A stretch of 64,000 bases of DNA from an uncultured Bacteroidales bacterium (GTDB lineage: Bacteria > Bacteroidota > Bacteroidia > Bacteroidales > P3). Positions within the stretch are counted from its first letter, which is position 1, and every line of letters starts with the position of its first letter. Under the pieces are notes generated by a model that was given only the letters and a program-made list of their open reading frames with translations, was not told the DNA's origin and searched no databases. The position numbers were made by a program, and so were the translations under genes. Shown in pieces: positions 25,591 through 34,763 of this stretch. The stretch covers positions 1 through 64,000 of the forward strand of contig CAJOIV010000003.1 in the NCBI GenBank assembly GCA_905234665.1, given 5' to 3'.

Positions 25591-25668
25591 CGGGGCAATA
25601 AACCTCCCCGAAAGGCGTTTCATGAAGGTAGACACCATACCTCACGACACATGAAACGCCTTTTTGGT
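25591..25668 (+). promoter_or_regulatory. Tandem hairpins over the start codon of the efflux operon
   Basis: A short hairpin (CGGGG/CCCCG, 25591-25610) abuts a perfect 14-bp inverted repeat (25611-25624 with 25650-25663). Its right arm includes the ATG at 25651 and is followed by TTTTT. The structure resembles either a terminator or a translation-blocking stem, so the operon may be controlled by attenuation. This is inferred from sequence. Confidence 0.6.
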
Positions 25669-26697
25669 TATATTACTGTTATTCTGACCGTCACAAGCTT
25701 CCTGCTGACCTCCTCATGCAACCATCTGGTCCACCAGAAGGACCCTCGGGTGGTGCTTGTGAGAGCCATAGAGGTGCACGGAAGCAACCTCACCAACAGA
25801 CACGAATATGTGGGCACCATCGAGGAAGCCTCGTCCAGCGACCTGAGTTTCTCGACGGCAGGGAGAGTGACACACATCTATGTGAAAAACGGACAGCATG
25901 TACAGAAAGGCGCATTGCTGGCCTCGGTGGACAAGACGACGGCCACAAGCAGCTACAAGGCGGCCCAGGCCACCCTGGAACAGGCCCGCGACGGCTACAA
26001 CCGCGCCAAGCAGGTGCACGACCAGGGCAGCCTGCCCGAAGTGCGCTGGGTGGAAGTACAGGCCACCCTGCAAAAGGCCGAGGCCGCCTGCGAGATAGCC
26101 CGCAAGAACCTGGACGACTGCGACCTGTTCGCCCCTCATGACGGGACTGTGGACAACCGCCAGGTGGAACGCGGCACCTCGGTGACCCCCTTCCAGCCCG
26201 TGATGCGGCTGCTGGACCTCTCGCGGGTATATGTCCGCATCAGCGTGCCCGATGTAGACATCAACAGCATCCATCCGGGCGACACCGCCACCCTCGCCGT
26301 GAACGCCCTCCAGGGCGACGGGGAAGAGCAACTCATGGCCGTGGTGGACGAGCGCACTGTGAGTGCCGACATACTGTCGCACAGCTATTCCGTGCGGCTG
26401 CGGCTGCTGAAAAGGCCCAAGACAGTGCTGCCGGGCATGGTGTGCCGCGTCAGCTTCGCCACACACCAAGCCGGGACAGGATTCGAAGTCCCCAACCGCG
26501 CGGTGCAGCTGACCCACGAGGGCGACCGCTACGTGTGGGTGGTGAACGGGGGCACGGCCGAACGGCGCAAAGTGACCATCGGCGACCTGACCCGCACGGG
26601 TGTCGTCATCACCGGAGGCCTGCAAGAGGGCGACATGGTGGTGACGGACGGCATGGTGAAGATATCGAACGGGACGGACGTGGAAATTGAAAATTGA
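25651..26697 (+). CDS. RND efflux periplasmic adaptor (membrane fusion) lipoprotein
   Basis: The 348-residue product has a lipoprotein signal (lipobox L-T-S-S-C, C23), a barrel-sandwich segment (G-R-V-T-H-I-Y-V-K-N-G-Q-H-V-Q-K-G and D-L-F-A-P-H-D-G-T-V), an alpha-helical hairpin between them and C-terminal beta domains. It is the HlyD/AcrA-type adaptor linking the RND pump to the outer-membrane channel encoded next. The last codons (V-E-I-E-N-stop) come from a heptad repeat. The frame begins inside a strong hairpin. Confidence 0.92.
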   Translation: MKRLFGYITVILTVTSFLLTSSCNHLVHQKDPRVVLVRAIEVHGSNLTNRHEYVGTIEEASSSDLSFSTAGRVTHIYVKNGQHVQKGALLASVDKTTATSSYKAAQATLEQARDGYNRAKQVHDQGSLPEVRWVEVQATLQKAEAACEIARKNLDDCDLFAPHDGTVDNRQVERGTSVTPFQPVMRLLDLSRVYVRISVPDVDINSIHPGDTATLAVNALQGDGEEQLMAVVDERTVSADILSHSYSVRLRLLKRPKTVLPGMVCRVSFATHQAGTGFEVPNRAVQLTHEGDRYVWVVNGGTAERRKVTIGDLTRTGVVITGGLQEGDMVVTDGMVKISNGTDVEIEN

Positions 26698-26725
26698 GAA
26701 TTGACAATTGGAAATTGAGAATTAG
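26683..26725. repeat. Heptad repeat forming the adaptor's C-terminus and the intergenic gap
   Basis: Six degenerate AATTGAA/AATTGAG/AATTGAC units run from the last codons of the adaptor gene to the ATG of the pump gene. They supply the adaptor's stop codon. Confidence 0.8.
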
Positions 26726-29700
26726 ATGAAGAACCGCCGCGGAATCATAGAGACCGTCATGGAGAACCCGACAATCGTATTCTTGATTGTCAGCATATTG
26801 GTCGTGTTCGGCGTGTACGGTCTGGACCGGATGAACAAGCAGGAATTCCCCGAGTTCCCGGTCCGCATGGGCGTGGTGGCGGCGGCCTACCCGGGGGCCA
26901 CGAGCGACGAGGTGGAGCAGCAGGTCACCTTCCCGTTGGAGGAATACCTCTTCACCTACCCCGAGGTGGACAAGTCGAAGACCTTCAGCATCACCAAAGA
27001 AGGCATCACCTACATCCGTGTGTATGTCAACAACTCGGTGAAAGACGAGCAGAAGATGTGGTCGCGCATCCGTCACGGACTGCGTGACTTCAAGGCGAAA
27101 CTGCCCGCCGGAGTGGCGGCCATCGTGGTGGTGGACGACTTCGGGAGCACCTCGTCGCTGATGATCACCCTGGAGTCGACGGACAAGAGCTACCGCGAGA
27201 TGAAGGGCTACATGGACATGCTGAAACGGCGGCTGCACCGTGTGCCCGCCATGGGCAATATCAAGTCGTTCGGCGAGCAGCAGGAAGAGCTGCAAGTCAC
27301 CGTCGACAAGGAGCGGCTGGCCTCCTACGGCATCAGCTACCAGCTGTTTGCCGCCACCCTGGCCAGCCAGGGCCTGACGAGCCTCGGCGGCACGATGGAG
27401 ACAGACGACGGGGTGATACCCCTACATGCCGAAAGCCCCCTGCGTTCGGAGGCAGAAGTGGCGGAGCAGGTCATCTTCACCGACGCGACGGGACGCGCCA
27501 TACAGCTGAAAGACGTGGCACGCGTGGAACGCCGCTATGCCGACCCGACAAGCTATATCACCAAAGACGGCAACCGCGCCCTGGTGCTCTCGTTAGAGAT
27601 GACACAGGACAACAACATCGTGCAGTTCGGCAAGGATGTAGACGTGGTGCTGAAAGACTTCCAGCGCACCCTGCCCGACGGCGTGCGCACCTACCGCATC
27701 ACCGACCTGCCCAAGGTGGTGGACGACAGCGTCTGGTCGTTCATGGGCGACCTGCTGACCGCCATCCTGGTGGTCATCCTCGTGATGCTGATGCTCTTCC
27801 CCCTCACCTCGGCCCTCATCCCGGCCATCGAGATACCGCTGACCACGGCCATCACGATAGCCATCATGTACATCGTGGGCTACGAGATGAACACCGTGAC
27901 CCTGGCGGCCCTGATAGTGACGCTGGGCATGATAGTGGACGACAGCATCGTGATGATAGACGGCTACATGGACAACCTGCGGCACGGCGAGCGGCCCTGG
28001 GAGGCCGCCCTGCACAGCGCGAAGACCTTCTTCCCCTCGCTGGTGGTGGCCACGATAACCATCTGCTCCATCTTCTTCCCCTTCCTGTTCACCATGGAAG
28101 GGGTGCTGGAAGAGTTCGTCAAGTTCTTCCCCACCACCATCAGCATCTCGCTGGCAGTATCGCTGGCGCTGGCCATGCTGCTGACGCCGTGGCTGGAACA
28201 GCGGATGATCAAGCCCCGCGAGGTTTCGGCTGAGGGGGTGCCCGTGCTGAGCAGGAAAGACAACCGGCTGACCCGCATACAGAACCGTTTCTTCCACTGG
28301 CTGGAAGAGAACTACGAGAGACTGCTGAAGATATGCTTCGCCCGGCCGTGGCAGACCATCGCCGTGGGCGTGGGGTCGGTAGCCCTGGCTGTGCTGGTAT
28401 TCTTCAATCTGCCCCTGCAGCTGATGCCCATGGCCGAGAGAGACAGCTTCGCCGTGGAGATACACCTGCCCGAAGGGATGGGACTGCATCAGACAGAGCG
28501 GGTGTGCCAAATGTTCGAGGGAGTGCTGCAAGAGGACCCCGACGTGGTGAGCGTGACCACCTTCGTGGGCAGCAGCTCGCCACGATTCATGGCGGCCTAC
28601 TCGCCCGAGATGCCTGGCAAGAACTACGCCCAGATGATTGTCAAGACACGCAACTACGATGTCACCCCACGGGTGATAAAACGATACAAAGACAGCTACG
28701 TGGACGCCTTCAGCAACGCCTCCATCCGCGTCAAGCAGTTGGACTACCAAGGCGTGCAGAACCCCGTGGAGGTGCGCCTCCTGGGCGAGGACTACGCCAC
28801 GCTGATGCGCTATGCCGACACGCTGAAAGCCTTTATGCAGAAGCATGACGACGACGTGGTGTGGGTGCACAGCAACTGCGAGGGGTTCCTGCCCTCGGTA
28901 AAGATAAGCCTCAAGCCCGACGAGGCCGCCCGGACCGGGGTGACACGGTCGATGCTCTCGGCCAACCTGGCCATGCTTTTCGGCAGTGTGCCCGTCACCA
29001 AAGTGTGGGAGGGAGACTACGCCGTGCAGGTGGTGCTGACAAGCGACAACCACGGGGAGAAGCCCAACTTTGAACAGCTGGGCAACACCCTTATCCCCAC
29101 ACGTTTGCCAGGGGTGTGGGTGCCCCTGCGGCAGGTGGCCGACCTGCAGCCCGACTGGCAACCCTCGCAGATAAACCACCGCAGCGGCATCCCCTCCGTG
29201 ACGGTGGGTGCCGACCTGCGCTTCGGCAAGAGCCAGCCCCGCGTGATGGGCAAAATGAAGCCCTGGATAGAGCATGAGTTCCGCGACATGCTGCCCGACG
29301 ACGTGACTATAGAATACGGCGGACTGGACGAAGCCAACCAGACCTACGGACGCGGCATCATCGTGGGCCTGATTATCGCCGTGGTCATTGTCTTCTTCTT
29401 CCTGCTCTTCAACTTCAAGAAGATACGCCTGACGCTGCTCTCGCTGTGCGGCACGCTGCTGTGCCTGCTGGGAGCTTTCCTCGGCCTGGCGGTGTTCGGC
29501 CTCGACGTGAGCCTCACGGCAGTCATCGGCATTGTGAGCCTCATGGGCATCAACGTGAGGAACACCATCGTGATGTTCGACTATGCCGAAGAGCTGCGCG
29601 CCACAGGGATGAAACTCCGCAACGTAGCCTTCGAGGCCGGGCGCCGCCGCATGCGCCCCATCTTCCTGACAAGCATCACCACGGCCGTGGGAGTGATACC

Positions 29701-29830
29701 CATGATAGTGCACCGCAGCACCCTCTGGATGCCTATGGGCGTGGTTATCTGCTTCGGCACCCTCTGCGCCATAACGCTGATTGTGACGGTACTGCCCGTC
29801 GCCTATTGGAAACTATTCGACAAGAAATGA
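26726..29830 (+). CDS. RND efflux transporter, inner-membrane permease (AcrB/HAE family)
   Basis: The 1034-residue protein has the full RND size, with twelve expected helices in two halves and large periplasmic loops. Family signatures include G-M-I-V-D-D-S-I-V-M-I-D-G and the repeated second-half G-I-V-S-L-M-G-I-N-V-R-N-T-I-V-M-F-D. It exports drugs, bile salts or other amphiphiles by proton antiport; the substrate cannot be read. Its TGA overlaps the ATG of the channel gene (ATGA), so translation is probably coupled. Confidence 0.95.
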   Translation: MKNRRGIIETVMENPTIVFLIVSILVVFGVYGLDRMNKQEFPEFPVRMGVVAAAYPGATSDEVEQQVTFPLEEYLFTYPEVDKSKTFSITKEGITYIRVYVNNSVKDEQKMWSRIRHGLRDFKAKLPAGVAAIVVVDDFGSTSSLMITLESTDKSYREMKGYMDMLKRRLHRVPAMGNIKSFGEQQEELQVTVDKERLASYGISYQLFAATLASQGLTSLGGTMETDDGVIPLHAESPLRSEAEVAEQVIFTDATGRAIQLKDVARVERRYADPTSYITKDGNRALVLSLEMTQDNNIVQFGKDVDVVLKDFQRTLPDGVRTYRITDLPKVVDDSVWSFMGDLLTAILVVILVMLMLFPLTSALIPAIEIPLTTAITIAIMYIVGYEMNTVTLAALIVTLGMIVDDSIVMIDGYMDNLRHGERPWEAALHSAKTFFPSLVVATITICSIFFPFLFTMEGVLEEFVKFFPTTISISLAVSLALAMLLTPWLEQRMIKPREVSAEGVPVLSRKDNRLTRIQNRFFHWLEENYERLLKICFARPWQTIAVGVGSVALAVLVFFNLPLQLMPMAERDSFAVEIHLPEGMGLHQTERVCQMFEGVLQEDPDVVSVTTFVGSSSPRFMAAYSPEMPGKNYAQMIVKTRNYDVTPRVIKRYKDSYVDAFSNASIRVKQLDYQGVQNPVEVRLLGEDYATLMRYADTLKAFMQKHDDDVVWVHSNCEGFLPSVKISLKPDEAARTGVTRSMLSANLAMLFGSVPVTKVWEGDYAVQVVLTSDNHGEKPNFEQLGNTLIPTRLPGVWVPLRQVADLQPDWQPSQINHRSGIPSVTVGADLRFGKSQPRVMGKMKPWIEHEFRDMLPDDVTIEYGGLDEANQTYGRGIIVGLIIAVVIVFFFLLFNFKKIRLTLLSLCGTLLCLLGAFLGLAVFGLDVSLTAVIGIVSLMGINVRNTIVMFDYAEELRATGMKLRNVAFEAGRRRMRPIFLTSITTAVGVIPMIVHRSTLWMPMGVVICFGTLCAITLIVTVLPVAYWKLFDKK

Positions 29831-31209
29831 AAAGAACGCTCATAACCCTGTTGCTGACAGCCCTCGCGGCCACCGCCACCGCGCAGGAGCACCCGACGGT
29901 GCACCTGCCGCTGGACAGCTGCACGGCCTGGGCTCTGCAACACCAGGCCGCCCTGAAGAACGCCGCCATTGAAGTAGAGATGGCCCAGGAGACCCGCCGC
30001 GCGGCACTGACCAAGTACTTCCCCACACTGTACATGTCGGCCTTCTACTTCCAAGCCAAAGACCCCTTGGTGGACGTGAAAGCCTCGGAGAATGGAGACA
30101 AGATACAGGTCTCGACGCATATCGATGGCTTCGACGGCGACCTGGAGGAGATTGTCCAAAAGCTGCTGGAAAGAGTGTCGTTCGACGCACGGCTCCAGCT
30201 GTTTGAACACGGCGCCGTAGTCAACGCCGTGGCCATGCAGCCCATCTTCGCCGGCGGGCGCATCGTGAATGGCAACCGGCTGGCGGAACTGGGGGTGCAG
30301 GCGGCCGAACTGAAGCTGGCCATGACCACCGACGAGGTGGAGATGAACACCCGGCAGTACTACTGGCGCGTCGTGTCGCTGCAAACCAAGACGGCCACCG
30401 TGCAGCAGGCACTGCAACTGCTCGACACCCTGGAGCACGATGCCGTGGCGGCGCACAATGCCGGTGTCATCGGGCGGAACGACCTGCTGAAAGTGCGCCT
30501 GAAGAAGAACGAGATGCTGGCCTCGGAGGTGCAGCTGAAGAACGGTATAGAGCTGGCCACGATGGCGTTGTGCCAATACGTGGGCATCCCCTACGAGGAG
30601 GGCACGGAGTACACCTTCGACACTATCGCCATCGACAGACGGCTGACCGACAGCCCCTCGCTGCTGACGGCTGCAGGCCGCAAAGAGAGCCAACTGCTGG
30701 AACTGGGCGTAGAAGCCTCGCGCCTGCAGAAAGCCATGGCCCTCGGCGAGGCATTGCCCCAAGTGACGGTGGGAGCCACCTACGGGCTGAACAACCTGAT
30801 GGATAATGGGTTCAAAGGCAACGGACTGATGTTCGCCACCCTCACCGTCCCCCTCACGGCCTGGTGGGAGACCTCGCACAAAGTGCGCAAGGCCGAATTG
30901 GAACGGCAACAGGCAGAGCTGAAACGCGACGACCTGCGCGAACAGATGGAACTACAGAACCGCCAGGCATGGAACGAGATGAACGAGGCCTACACCCAGA
31001 CAGGCATCCGCCAGCAGGCCATGGACGACGCCGAAGACAACCTGAAAGAGATAAGGCAGTACTACCAAGCCGGACTGCAAGGAGTGGCTGACCTGCTGGA
31101 GGCCCAGACCCTGCTGACACAAGCCCGGAACGAATGGGTCGACCAACTCATCACTTTCCAGTTGAAGTACTTCAGATACTACCAACTATCCCACACACAA
31201 GAGCACTGA
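29827..31209 (+). CDS. TolC-family outer-membrane efflux channel
   Basis: The 460-residue product starts at ATG 29827, overlapping the pump gene by 4 nt, and begins with a clear signal peptide (MKRTLITLLLTALAATATAQ). The frame is open far upstream, but the signal peptide fixes the start. Long amphipathic helices (for example E-L-E-R-Q-Q-A-E-L-K-R and L-L-E-A-Q-T-L-L-T-Q-A-R-N) are typical of OEP proteins. It completes the tripartite efflux system. Confidence 0.92.
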   Translation: MKRTLITLLLTALAATATAQEHPTVHLPLDSCTAWALQHQAALKNAAIEVEMAQETRRAALTKYFPTLYMSAFYFQAKDPLVDVKASENGDKIQVSTHIDGFDGDLEEIVQKLLERVSFDARLQLFEHGAVVNAVAMQPIFAGGRIVNGNRLAELGVQAAELKLAMTTDEVEMNTRQYYWRVVSLQTKTATVQQALQLLDTLEHDAVAAHNAGVIGRNDLLKVRLKKNEMLASEVQLKNGIELATMALCQYVGIPYEEGTEYTFDTIAIDRRLTDSPSLLTAAGRKESQLLELGVEASRLQKAMALGEALPQVTVGATYGLNNLMDNGFKGNGLMFATLTVPLTAWWETSHKVRKAELERQQAELKRDDLREQMELQNRQAWNEMNEAYTQTGIRQQAMDDAEDNLKEIRQYYQAGLQGVADLLEAQTLLTQARNEWVDQLITFQLKYFRYYQLSHTQEH

Positions 31210-31242
31210 TAGGACAAGAAAATCAACGGGTTGCAAATAAGA

Positions 31243-31274
31243 TTTGGTCAATTGGATAATAATTCGTACCTTTG
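31243..31274 (+). promoter_or_regulatory. Promoter of the M23/LysM gene
   Basis: TTTG (31243-31246), a 20-bp spacer and TACCTTTG (31267-31274) form an exact Bacteroidota promoter. The ATG at 31285 is only 10 bp downstream, so the leader is nearly absent. Confidence 0.85.
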
Positions 31275-31284
31275 CAGATTATTT

Positions 31285-32418
31285 ATGAAGACACTCAGAT
31301 ACCTCATACTACTCCTCTCATTGGTGGCTGTACCCGCCCTGACACAGGCACAGGTCAGCAAGAACAAACCCAAAAAGACACCGACCATCGTTCCAACAAA
31401 GGACCGCAAGCCCATCAAGCCGGAAAACCTGGAGTTGTCGGACCCCAACGACGCTGAATACAAAGGCGTGCTGAACAGGAACGAGAACCTGAACCCCAAA
31501 GACCACATGGACGAGAGCGAGCTGGACGTGGACCTGGACCAGCCCCAGCAGCCGTACAGACGCCCCTTCATCATCAACCCTGAAGAGGACGAGGAGGATG
31601 ACGGGGACGCGCAGCTCAACCCCTATCCGAGCAGTGCCGATGACGAGGGCGCGGAGAGTGAGGATGAAATCCTCTTCGTGGGCGACTCGACGCTTGTCCA
31701 CAACCCCAAGACCGACCTCTCCTCCATCACCGATCCCATCATCATCCAGCTCACCAATCCGCAGAAGGGCGAGGTGTTCGTCTTCCCGACCCCCGAAATC
31801 GCGCGCGCCACATCGCATTTCGGCCCCCGCCGCCGCCGGTTCCATTATGGCGTGGACCTCGCCATGCCCACCGGGGAACCCATCTATGCCGCCTTCGACG
31901 GCGTGGTGCGGTTCTCGAAATACAACCGTTCCTACGGCAACCTGGTGGTCATCCACCATGCCAACGGGCTGGAGACCTACTATGCCCACCTCTCGAAACG
32001 GCACGTCACACCCGGCACACAGGTGCGGGCGGGCGACATCATAGGCCTCTGCGGCAACACGGGCCGTTCCTATGGCAGCCACCTCCATTTCGAGATACGC
32101 TACGAGGGCAACGCCATGAACCCCGAGAATGTGATAGACTGCAGCACACGCACCCTCATCTCCCCCACCCTCACACTGACGAAAGAATCGTTCCGCAAGG
32201 TGGCCAAAAAGGGTGCCGAGAACCGCAGCGGCAAAGGGACCACGAAAAAATCCACCAGCAACTACAGCAGCGACGGCAAATACTACAAGGTGCGCAGCGG
32301 CGACACCCTTGGCCGCATCGCCAAACGCAACGGCACCACGGTGGCCAAGCTGTGCAAGCTCAACAACCTGAAGGAGACCTCCATCCTCCAAATCGGCCAA
32401 CGGATCAGATTGCGGTAA
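31285..32418 (+). CDS. M23 peptidoglycan endopeptidase with LysM domain
   Basis: The 377-residue protein starts at ATG 31285 with a signal peptide (MKTLRYLILLLSLVAVPALTQ). An acidic, low-complexity linker (E-E-D-E-E-D-D-G-D) is followed by a lysostaphin-type M23 domain with zinc ligands H-Y-G-V-D (HxxxD) and H-L-H, then a C-terminal LysM (V-R-S-G-D-T-L-G-R-I-A). It should bind and cut, or regulate the cutting of, peptidoglycan during growth or division. Its own promoter separates it from the efflux operon; trmD follows across a short repeat. Confidence 0.92.
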   Translation: MKTLRYLILLLSLVAVPALTQAQVSKNKPKKTPTIVPTKDRKPIKPENLELSDPNDAEYKGVLNRNENLNPKDHMDESELDVDLDQPQQPYRRPFIINPEEDEEDDGDAQLNPYPSSADDEGAESEDEILFVGDSTLVHNPKTDLSSITDPIIIQLTNPQKGEVFVFPTPEIARATSHFGPRRRRFHYGVDLAMPTGEPIYAAFDGVVRFSKYNRSYGNLVVIHHANGLETYYAHLSKRHVTPGTQVRAGDIIGLCGNTGRSYGSHLHFEIRYEGNAMNPENVIDCSTRTLISPTLTLTKESFRKVAKKGAENRSGKGTTKKSTSNYSSDGKYYKVRSGDTLGRIAKRNGTTVAKLCKLNNLKETSILQIGQRIRLR

Positions 32419-32448
32419 TTAGGAATTAGCAATTAGGAATTAGGAATT
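32417..32448. repeat. Heptad repeat (AATTAGG type)
   Basis: Four units of AATTAGG/AATTAGC with 7-bp spacing start at the stop of the M23 gene and run up to the trmD ATG. This is a sequence variant of the AATTGAG family with the same position and period. Confidence 0.75.
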
Positions 32449-33126
32449 ATGCGCCTCGACATCCTCACCCTCTTCCCGAACATGATGACGATGTTCTTCG
32501 AGGAATCCATCATGAAAAGGGCCCAAAAGAAAGGCCTCGTGGAGGTGCATTTCCACGACCTGCACGACTATTCCCTGACCCGCTACGGGTCGGTGGACGA
32601 CTACCCCTACGGCGGCAGTGCAGGCATGGTGATGGCCGTGGAGCCTCTGGCCAACTGCATCGAGGGACTCCAGAAAGAACGCACATACGACGAGATTATC
32701 TATACCGCCCCCGACGGCGAGATGCTCAGCCAGCCGATGGCCAACAGCCTCTCGCTGAAGAAGAACCTCATGATACTCTGCGGCCACTACAAGGGTGTGG
32801 ACGAGCGCGTGAGGGAACATTTCATCACGATGGAAATCTCCATAGGCGACTATGTCCTCACGGGTGGCGAACTGGCGGCAGCCGTCATTGCCGACACCGT
32901 GGTGCGTCTGGTTCCCGGCGTCATCGGCGACGAGCAGTCGGCCCTCGGCGACTCGTTCCAGGACGGCCTTGTGGCGCCGCCGGAATACACCCGTCCCCCC
33001 GAGTTCCGGGGCTGGAAAGTCCCCGATGTCCTCCTCAGCGGCAACCACGCCAAGATAGAGCAATGGCGCATGGAACAGGCCATCGCCCGCACCAAGGAAC
33101 GCCGTCCGGGCCTCCTGAAAGACTGA
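32449..33126 (+). CDS. trmD: tRNA (guanine-N1)-methyltransferase TrmD
   Basis: The 225-residue SPOUT enzyme has the characteristic L-T-L-F-P start, [19 protein letters not shown] and [11 protein letters not shown] motifs that form the AdoMet-binding knot. It methylates G37 in tRNAs reading CNN codons and prevents frameshifting. In many bacteria it lies with rimM, rpsP or rplS; here it is followed by a lipoprotein and a radical SAM gene. Confidence 0.96.
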   Translation: MRLDILTLFPNMMTMFFEESIMKRAQKKGLVEVHFHDLHDYSLTRYGSVDDYPYGGSAGMVMAVEPLANCIEGLQKERTYDEIIYTAPDGEMLSQPMANSLSLKKNLMILCGHYKGVDERVREHFITMEISIGDYVLTGGELAAAVIADTVVRLVPGVIGDEQSALGDSFQDGLVAPPEYTRPPEFRGWKVPDVLLSGNHAKIEQWRMEQAIARTKERRPGLLKD

Positions 33127-33156
33127 TTGTCCACCTTTTTGACACCATAACACACC

Positions 33157-33609
33157 ATGAAGAAGATTGTTCGTACTGTATGGATTGGCGCATTGTCGGG
33201 ACTGGCATTCCTGACCGCCTGCAATGGTCCCAAAGGGCTCTCGCGCCAGGAGCGCAAGCAACTCATCAAGGAGCGCGACCACATCCAAGAGATACTCAAG
33301 GCTCGGGAGAGTTCCTGCGTCTACGGCTCGCCCGAAATCCTCGACAGATACTCAGCCCAGACCTACCGCCTGATGAACCAGCTCGACTCCATCAACGCGA
33401 AACTGGGGCAGGACGTGGACCTCGCGAAGAGTGCCCGCCGTGTCGAACTGCAAGAACGCATTGCCGAACTCAGGGCTGTCATACGGGAACGTGAAGGCTC
33501 CTGCGTCTACGGCTCGCCCGAGGTTATCGAAGAGTACAGCCGGGAGACCAACAGACTCCGCACAGAGGAGGCCGAGGCTGTGAAAGAACTGAGGGAACTC
33601 AACCAATAG
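33157..33609 (+). CDS. Small lipoprotein with duplicated CVYGSPE motif, probable partner of the adjacent radical SAM enzyme
   Basis: The 150-residue product has a lipoprotein signal ending in L-T-A-C (C22). The mature protein is a charged, helical, coiled-coil-like duplication with a 62-residue period. Each half ends in S-C-V-Y-G-S-P-E (C54-E60 and C116-E122) followed by an acidic helix. There are no other cysteines beyond C22. It ends one base before the radical SAM gene. From memory, Bacteroidota rSAM/lipoprotein pairs (TIGR04133/TIGR04134) have lipoproteins with a Y-G-[ST]-P motif. This one appears to be a variant with two internal motifs rather than a member of the usual Ig-like type. It may be the substrate of the enzyme; no modification can be shown from sequence. 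Confidence 0.7.
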   Translation: MKKIVRTVWIGALSGLAFLTACNGPKGLSRQERKQLIKERDHIQEILKARESSCVYGSPEILDRYSAQTYRLMNQLDSINAKLGQDVDLAKSARRVELQERIAELRAVIREREGSCVYGSPEVIEEYSRETNRLRTEEAEAVKELRELNQ

Positions 33610-33610
33610 A

Positions 33611-34684
33611 TTGAAGATAGGTTTCCATAAAAGGGTGATGCTGGAGCTGAACCGTGCGGTGCTGCAGAAACGCATCGACGAGCACGAGTTGCACCAGCTG
33701 TTCTGGGAATGCACGCTGCGCTGCAATCTCAACTGCCGCCACTGCGGGTCGGACTGCCGGATGCTCTCGGAAAAGGACGACATGCCGCTGGAAGACTTCC
33801 TGCGGGTGCTGGACGAGGTGCGCACCCATCAGGACCCCGCCAAAGTGATGGTCATCACCACCGGCGGCGAACCCACCATGCGCAGCGACCTGGCCCACTG
33901 CGGCGCGGAAATCACCCGTCGCGGATTCGTGTGGGGCATGGTGTGCAACGGCATGCTGCTCTCGCCCGAGAGACTCGACGAGTTTGTCACCGCAGGGCTG
34001 AAAAGCATCGCCGTGAGTTTCGACGGCTTCGAGGAAGACCACAACTGGATGCGCGGAAACCCGCAGAGCTACAAGAACGTGCTGCGGGCCGTGGAGGGGA
34101 TGAAACAGCACCCGGGGCTGACGTGGGATGTCATCACCTGCGTCAACCAGCGCACAATCAAGTACCTGCCGCAGTTCCGCGACTACCTCATCTCCTTGGG
34201 CATCAGCCGATGGCGACTCTTCACTGTGTTTCCTTCGGGCCGTGCCGCCAATGACCCCGACATGAAAATCTCCAACGCCCAGCTCGTCGAGTTGATGGAA
34301 TTCATCAAGCAGACCCGCCGAGAGGGGAATATCCGTGCCGACTACGGCTGCGACGGCTTCCTTGGAAGCTATGAGGGCGAGGTGCGCAACCACTACTACT
34401 CGTGCAGTGCCGGCATCAATGTCGCCTCGGTGCTGGCCGACGGCTCCATCTCGGGCTGCCTCAGCATCCGCAGCGACTACCATCAAGGAAACATCTATCG
34501 GGACAGTTTCTGGGAGGTGTGGCAGAACCGTTTCGGAGTCTACCGCGACCGCCGCTGGATGAAGACCGGCCAGTGCAAGCATTGCGCGATGTGGCGCTAC
34601 TGCCAGGGCAACGGCATGCACCTGCGCGACGGCGAGGGGCGGCTGCAGATGTGCCAATACTCCATGCTGAACGAGACCCATTGA
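33611..34684 (+). CDS. Radical SAM/SPASM enzyme of the rSAM/lipoprotein type
   Basis: The 357-residue enzyme starts at TTG 33611 (M-K-I-G-F-H-K-R); an ATG ten codons later is possible but family N-termini favour the longer form. The 4Fe-4S motif is C38-N-L-N-C42-R-H-C45, flanked by extra C34 and C49 (E-C-T-L-R-C and G-S-D-C). T-T-G-G-E-P is the SAM-binding GGE motif. The C-terminal part has SPASM-like cysteines (Y-Y-S-C-S-A-G, S-G-C-L-S-I-R, G-Q-C-K-H-C-A-M-W-R-Y-C and Q-M-C-Q-Y) for auxiliary clusters. The wording closely resembles the rSAM/lipoprotein-system enzymes (TIGR04133). It probably modifies a peptide or protein; the lipoprotein just upstream is the obvious candidate. It is last in the plus-strand run, before a terminator. 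Confidence 0.85.
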   Translation: MKIGFHKRVMLELNRAVLQKRIDEHELHQLFWECTLRCNLNCRHCGSDCRMLSEKDDMPLEDFLRVLDEVRTHQDPAKVMVITTGGEPTMRSDLAHCGAEITRRGFVWGMVCNGMLLSPERLDEFVTAGLKSIAVSFDGFEEDHNWMRGNPQSYKNVLRAVEGMKQHPGLTWDVITCVNQRTIKYLPQFRDYLISLGISRWRLFTVFPSGRAANDPDMKISNAQLVELMEFIKQTRREGNIRADYGCDGFLGSYEGEVRNHYYSCSAGINVASVLADGSISGCLSIRSDYHQGNIYRDSFWEVWQNRFGVYRDRRWMKTGQCKHCAMWRYCQGNGMHLRDGEGRLQMCQYSMLNETH

Positions 34685-34703
34685 CCCATCCTGAGAGATA
34701 ATG

Positions 34704-34739
34704 CAAGCGTTCCCTTGGACTTGGCCGAGGGAACGCTTG
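34704..34739. terminator. Bidirectional stem between convergent genes
   Basis: A perfect 12-bp stem (34704-34715 with 34728-34739) lies between the radical SAM stop and the aminotransferase stop. There is no strong T-run on either side, so termination efficiency is uncertain. Confidence 0.65.
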
Positions 34740-34763
34740 GAGTATATCTGGAAGCGGGCTCTT

